NCBI RefSeq assembly: GCF_046054155.1
Contig: NZ_JBEQCT010000004.1
Span: 62,001-126,000, forward strand
Direction of reading: 5' to 3'
DNA: 64,000 bases
DNA from: Celerinatantimonas yamalensis
GTDB lineage: Bacteria; Pseudomonadota; Gammaproteobacteria; Enterobacterales; Celerinatantimonadaceae
Shown: in pieces, positions 60,650-64,000 of the stretch
Numbering within the stretch: the stretch's first letter is position 1
How the letters are laid out: each line of letters starts with the position of its first letter
The notes under the pieces: model-generated
Seen by the model: only the letters and a program-made list of their open reading frames with translations
What the model was told of the DNA's origin: nothing
Databases searched by the model: none
Program-made: the position numbers and the translations under genes

Positions 60650-62488
60650 TTAGTCCAATTTGCTCTTGTCACGTACCGCACCTTTATCAGCGCTGGTGGC
60701 AAAATGGGCATACATTTTTAACGCAGTCGAAACTGGGCGCTGGCGATTGGCCGGTTTCCAGCCCTGGGCATTCTTATCGGCACGGCGTTTGGCAAGTGTT
60801 GATGCATCCACATCTAAAACAATGCTTCGCGCAGGGATATCAATCACGATGCGATCGCCGGCTTCAACAAGGCCAATGGTGCCGCCACTAGCCGCTTCTG
60901 GCGAAACGTGACCTATGGATAAACCGGACGTTCCGCCAGAGAAACGGCCATCAGTAATCAGTGCGCAGGCTTTGCCCAAACCAATTGATTTAAGATAACT
61001 GGTCGGATAGAGCATCTCTTGCATGCCTGGGCCGCCTTTAGGGCCTTCATAGCGAATGACCACCACGTCGCCAGCTTTCACTTTGCCATTTAAGATCCCA
61101 TCCACGGCGGCTTCTTGGCTTTCAAACACCACGGCTGGACCTTGGAAGGTAAAGTTGGACTCATCAACCCCAGCTGTTTTTACCACACAGCCATCAAGTG
61201 CAAGGTTGCCACTTAATACGGCCAAACCACCTTCTTGGGTGTAGGCATGTTCGATATCACGAATACAACCATTGGCACGATCTATATCAAGTGCTGGCCA
61301 GCGGCAGTCTTGGCTAAAGGCCTTGGTGGTTCGAATGCCAGCAGGGCCTGCGCGAAAGAAGGTTTTCACTGCGTCATCATCGCTTTGCATTACATCCCAT
61401 TTGGCGAGCGTATCAGCAAGGGTTTCACCGAGCACATTGGTGACGCTAGTATCGATTAAGCCGGCGCGATCTAACTCGCCGAGCAAAGCTACAATGCCGC
61501 CCGCGCGATGAACATCTTCCATATGATAAAGCTGATTGGATGGTGCCACTTTACAAAGATGTGGCACTTTACGCGATAGCGCATCCATATCGCTCATAGT
61601 GAAATCAACCTCTGCTTCTTGCGCGACAGCCAGCAAATGCAGTACCGTATTGGTTGAGCCACCCATGGCGATATCCAGCGCCATAGCATTGGTAAACGCC
61701 GCGTAATTGGCAATATTACGCGGTAATACTGAAGCATCATCTTGCTCATAATAGCGTTTGGCCAGCGCGACGATTCGTTTGCCCGCATTCACAAAAAGAT
61801 CGCGACGATCAACATGGGTTGCGAGCATCGAGCCGTTCCCCGGTTGTGATAATCCCAGCGCCTCGGTTAGACAGTTCATTGAGTTGGCGGTGAACATGCC
61901 CGAGCAGCTGCCACACGTTGGGCAAGCACTGCGCTCCACTTGTTCGCTTTGTTCATCGGTAATTTTACTGTCTGCGGCCATCACCATGGCATCGACTAAG
62001 TCGAGTTTGATGATTTGATCCGACAATTTGGTTTTACCCGCTTCCATTGGCCCGCCAGAGACAAATATAACTGGAATATTTAGGCGCATCGCGGCCATCA
62101 GCATCCCTGGGGTGATTTTGTCGCAGTTGGATATACACACCATCGCATCAGCGCAGTGAGCATTGACCATATATTCAACTGAATCCGCAATCAGATCGCG
62201 TGATGGCAGTGAGTAGAGCATTCCGCCATGACCCATGGCAATGCCGTCATCAACAGCAATGGTGTTAAATTCTTTGGCAATTCCCCCCGCTTCGTAGATG
62301 GCATCACTGACCAGGGTGCCTAAATCTTTAAGATGAACGTGACCGGGGACAAACTGGGTATAGGAATTAACGACTGCAATAATGGGTTTGCCAAAGTCTT
62401 CTTCTTTGGTCCCTGTCGCGCGCCATAGGGCTCTTGCTCCGGCCATATTGCGCCCTTCGGTGGTTGTGGCACTACGCAATTTTGGCAT
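60650..62488 (-). CDS. ilvD: Dihydroxy-acid dehydratase
   Basis: Fe-S dehydratase of valine and isoleucine synthesis. 612 residues. Cluster Cys in CISNCDKITPGM and SACPTCGSCSGMFTANSMN; DGRFSGGTSGLSIGHVSPEAA near the C-terminus is the second family signature. AAAGGAT before the ATG. An intrinsic terminator stands just upstream, so it may be expressed partly by read-through. Confidence 0.97.
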   Translation of the reverse strand: MPKLRSATTTEGRNMAGARALWRATGTKEEDFGKPIIAVVNSYTQFVPGHVHLKDLGTLVSDAIYEAGGIAKEFNTIAVDDGIAMGHGGMLYSLPSRDLIADSVEYMVNAHCADAMVCISNCDKITPGMLMAAMRLNIPVIFVSGGPMEAGKTKLSDQIIKLDLVDAMVMAADSKITDEQSEQVERSACPTCGSCSGMFTANSMNCLTEALGLSQPGNGSMLATHVDRRDLFVNAGKRIVALAKRYYEQDDASVLPRNIANYAAFTNAMALDIAMGGSTNTVLHLLAVAQEAEVDFTMSDMDALSRKVPHLCKVAPSNQLYHMEDVHRAGGIVALLGELDRAGLIDTSVTNVLGETLADTLAKWDVMQSDDDAVKTFFRAGPAGIRTTKAFSQDCRWPALDIDRANGCIRDIEHAYTQEGGLAVLSGNLALDGCVVKTAGVDESNFTFQGPAVVFESQEAAVDGILNGKVKAGDVVVIRYEGPKGGPGMQEMLYPTSYLKSIGLGKACALITDGRFSGGTSGLSIGHVSPEAASGGTIGLVEAGDRIVIDIPARSIVLDVDASTLAKRRADKNAQGWKPANRQRPVSTALKMYAHFATSADKGAVRDKSKLD

Positions 62489-62521
62489 AATTCGATCCTT
62501 TTATTATCGATGGATGGCACA

Positions 62522-62554
62522 AAAAAACCGGAAGGTTATACAACACATCCGGTT
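62522..62554 (-). terminator. Intrinsic terminator between ilvE and ilvD
   Basis: Minus strand: AACCGGA / TCCGGTT stem (62548-62554 and 62526-62532), 15-nt loop, followed by seven T (complement of 62521-62527). It begins 10 bp after the ilvE stop and ends about 33 bp before the ilvD start, inside the operon. Confidence 0.8.
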
Positions 62555-62564
62555 ATTTAAGCGA

Positions 62565-63488
62565 TTAAATAAAGTCAAGCCAGCCTTCGCTGTCTTCAGT
62601 TTCACCGTTGAATAGACCAAAGAAGGCGGTTTGCAGTTGTTTGGTCACCGGGCCACATTTGCCTGCGCCAACTTGTTGTCTATCGACGCTGCGTACCGGG
62701 GTGATTTCAGCGGCGGTGCCACACATAAATACTTCATCGGCCAGATAGAGCGCTTCGCGGGCGATGTTTTGTTCAACCACTTCCAGATCTAAACGCTTGG
62801 CTAAATGAGCGATCGTATCACGGGTGATCCCTGGTAAGATACCAGCGCTCAGTGGTGGCGTATACAGTTTGCCTTTTTTCACTAAGAATACGTTTTCACC
62901 GGAACCTTCACTGAGCAGACCGTTGACATCTAGCGCTAAGCCTTCGGCATAGCCGTGGCGGTGTGATTCTTCGTTGATAAGCTGCGATGAAAGGTAATTA
63001 CCGCCGGCTTTGGCTCCAGACGGCAAGGTATTAGGCGCCACCCGGTTCCAAGAACTGACACACACGTCAATCCCTTGTTCTAAGGCTTCTTCACCCAAAT
63101 AAGCACCCCACTGCATTGATGCGACCATCACTTCACAGTTTTTGCCTTGCGCCGAGCCGACGCCTAAGCCAACATTACCCGCGAAAATCAATGGTCGAAT
63201 ATAGGCACTTTCAAACCCATTAACGCGCAAGTTTTCACGAATTGCTTCTTCAACTTGCTCTTGGGTATAGGGTTGTTTCAAACGATAGATTTTTGCTGAA
63301 TCGAATAACCGCTGAATATGGTCTTGCAGACGAAACACGGCTGTGCCTTTGTGCGTTTTATAAGCTCGGATCCCTTCAAAGACGGAAGTCCCATAATGCA
63401 ACGCGTGGCTTAACACACTAACGGTCGCTTGATGTTCTGGAACGTGTTCACCATTGAACCATATAAGAGATGATTTTGAGTCTGACAT
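62565..63488 (-). CDS. ilvE: Branched-chain amino-acid aminotransferase
   Basis: PLP fold-type IV aminotransferase for valine, isoleucine and leucine. 307 residues from the ATG at 63486-63488 (AAGGAAAA upstream). Motifs: VSVLSHALHYGTSVFEGIRAY, IRPLIFAGNVGLGV, the PLP Lys region near AKAGGNYLSSQLINEE, and the conserved DEVFMCGTAAEITPVRSVD. The start lies 12 bp after the ilvM stop. Confidence 0.97.
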   Translation of the reverse strand: MSDSKSSLIWFNGEHVPEHQATVSVLSHALHYGTSVFEGIRAYKTHKGTAVFRLQDHIQRLFDSAKIYRLKQPYTQEQVEEAIRENLRVNGFESAYIRPLIFAGNVGLGVGSAQGKNCEVMVASMQWGAYLGEEALEQGIDVCVSSWNRVAPNTLPSGAKAGGNYLSSQLINEESHRHGYAEGLALDVNGLLSEGSGENVFLVKKGKLYTPPLSAGILPGITRDTIAHLAKRLDLEVVEQNIAREALYLADEVFMCGTAAEITPVRSVDRQQVGAGKCGPVTKQLQTAFFGLFNGETEDSEGWLDFI

Positions 63489-63499
63489 GTGCTTTTCCT

Positions 63500-63757
63500 T
63501 TATGCCCATTTTTGTTGTTGATCGGTGCAAAGTTCGTTGATCTGGGCGACATCAATGAGCTTATTCAATTGGTTTAGTAGCAAAGAGATAGGGCGTTCAC
63601 TGTAAACTGTTAGACGAATACGCAGCGCCTGACGGTTGTCGATCTCATCGACTTGCATGGATTGGATCTGAAAGCCACGATGGCGAGTAACCCGCAATAC
63701 CCGCTCTAAAACCTCTGGTGTGGCGCGCGTTTGCATTGCAAAAGAGTGCTGATTCAT
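63500..63757 (-). CDS. ilvM: Acetolactate synthase 2 small (regulatory) subunit
   Basis: 85-residue ACT-domain subunit. VLERVLRVTRHRGFQIQSMQ and ERPISLLLNQLNKLIDV are typical IlvM. Its ATG overlaps the ilvG stop as ATGA (63754-63757), so the two subunits are co-translated. Confidence 0.94.
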   Translation of the reverse strand: MNQHSFAMQTRATPEVLERVLRVTRHRGFQIQSMQVDEIDNRQALRIRLTVYSERPISLLLNQLNKLIDVAQINELCTDQQQKWA

Positions 63758-64000
63758 GCGTGATCCTCCATCATCTGATGGTTAGCGGCGCCGGGGGGAA
63801 CCAGCGGCCATACATTTTCTCGCTCATCGATAGCAACATGCAATAGATAAGCGCCATCGCTGCGTAGTAACCGCTCGAGGGCGGGCGTTATTTGTGCTTT
63901 GGTAGTGATGGTTTCACCGGGAATATCAAATGCCCGCGCTAGGGTGAGAAAATCCGGATTATCATCTAAGATCGTTTCACTTAAGCGGCCGTCAAAAAAC
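63754..64000 (-). CDS. ilvG: Acetolactate synthase 2 large subunit (partial, 3' end)
   Basis: C-terminal 81 codons, running out of the window. I translated the minus strand: DNPDFLTLARAFDIPGETI, then LLRSDGAYLLHVAIDERENV and WPLVPPGAANHQMMEDHA before the stop. This matches the end of E. coli IlvG, including DGPYLLHVSIDELENVWPLV. ThDP-dependent condensation of two pyruvates, or pyruvate with 2-oxobutanoate. Completes an ilvG-M-E-D-A order. Confidence 0.95.
   Translation of the reverse strand, partial: FFDGRLSETILDDNPDFLTLARAFDIPGETITTKAQITPALERLLRSDGAYLLHVAIDERENVWPLVPPGAANHQMMEDHA

Overview
The window looks like chromosomal DNA of an aquatic gammaproteobacterium. It carries Cra with the fruBKA operon, pyrBI, the pckA / hslO-hslR / gspC-N / nudE / cysQ neighbourhood, rep, argO-argP and an ilvGMEDA-type operon, all most similar in content and order to Vibrionales, Aeromonadales and Alteromonadales relatives. 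Backbone base composition is moderate. I cannot name the genus from sequence alone; Celerinatantimonas-like is only a guess.

Left part (1-12.8 kb): the end of an organic hydroperoxide resistance pair (ohr intact but cut by the window edge, ohrR decayed), an H-NOX-like haem protein, a Bcr/CflA drug exporter, and the fructose PTS operon fruB-fruK-fruA. That operon is divergent from its regulator cra, with two good Cra operators between them. A sialidase-fold protein is translationally coupled to cra. Then follow pyrBI and an AgcS-type Na+/alanine symporter. Between the sialidase-fold gene and pyrI lies a poor, probably decayed stretch.

Central part (12.8-29 kb): pckA, the redox chaperone pair hslR-hslO, a complete type II secretion operon gspC to gspN read on the + strand with overlapping genes, then nudE and cysQ. 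A possible small RNA with its own promoter and terminator follows.

Accessory island (29.5-40.5 kb): a 2439-residue two-partner-secretion exoprotein, its TpsB outer-membrane transporter and an IalB-family periplasmic protein. The exoprotein has a haemagglutination domain, GLUG-type repeats, three 85-residue repeats and eight 83-residue YDG/MBG-type repeats. The tpsA/tpsB genes are visibly richer in G+C than their neighbours, and a lower-G+C block is embedded inside tpsA, so the gene is a mosaic and probably acquired. Beyond it is an orphan DUF4157 protein with an HELGH motif.

Right part (40.9-64 kb): a fluoride channel crcB behind a clear fluoride riboswitch, rep helicase, two tandem Cache-type chemoreceptors, an RbgA/YlqF GTPase with a DUF2750 gene, and a NicO metal transporter with a DUF1007 partner. 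Then come the arginine exporter argO divergent from argP, a glycerate kinase, a RimJ-like acetyltransferase, an orphan gene, a small lipoprotein and an OmpR-type two-component pair. The window ends with ilvA, ilvD, ilvE, ilvM and the 3' end of ilvG on the - strand, with an intrinsic terminator between ilvE and ilvD. No tRNA, rRNA, CRISPR array or intact insertion sequence was seen.
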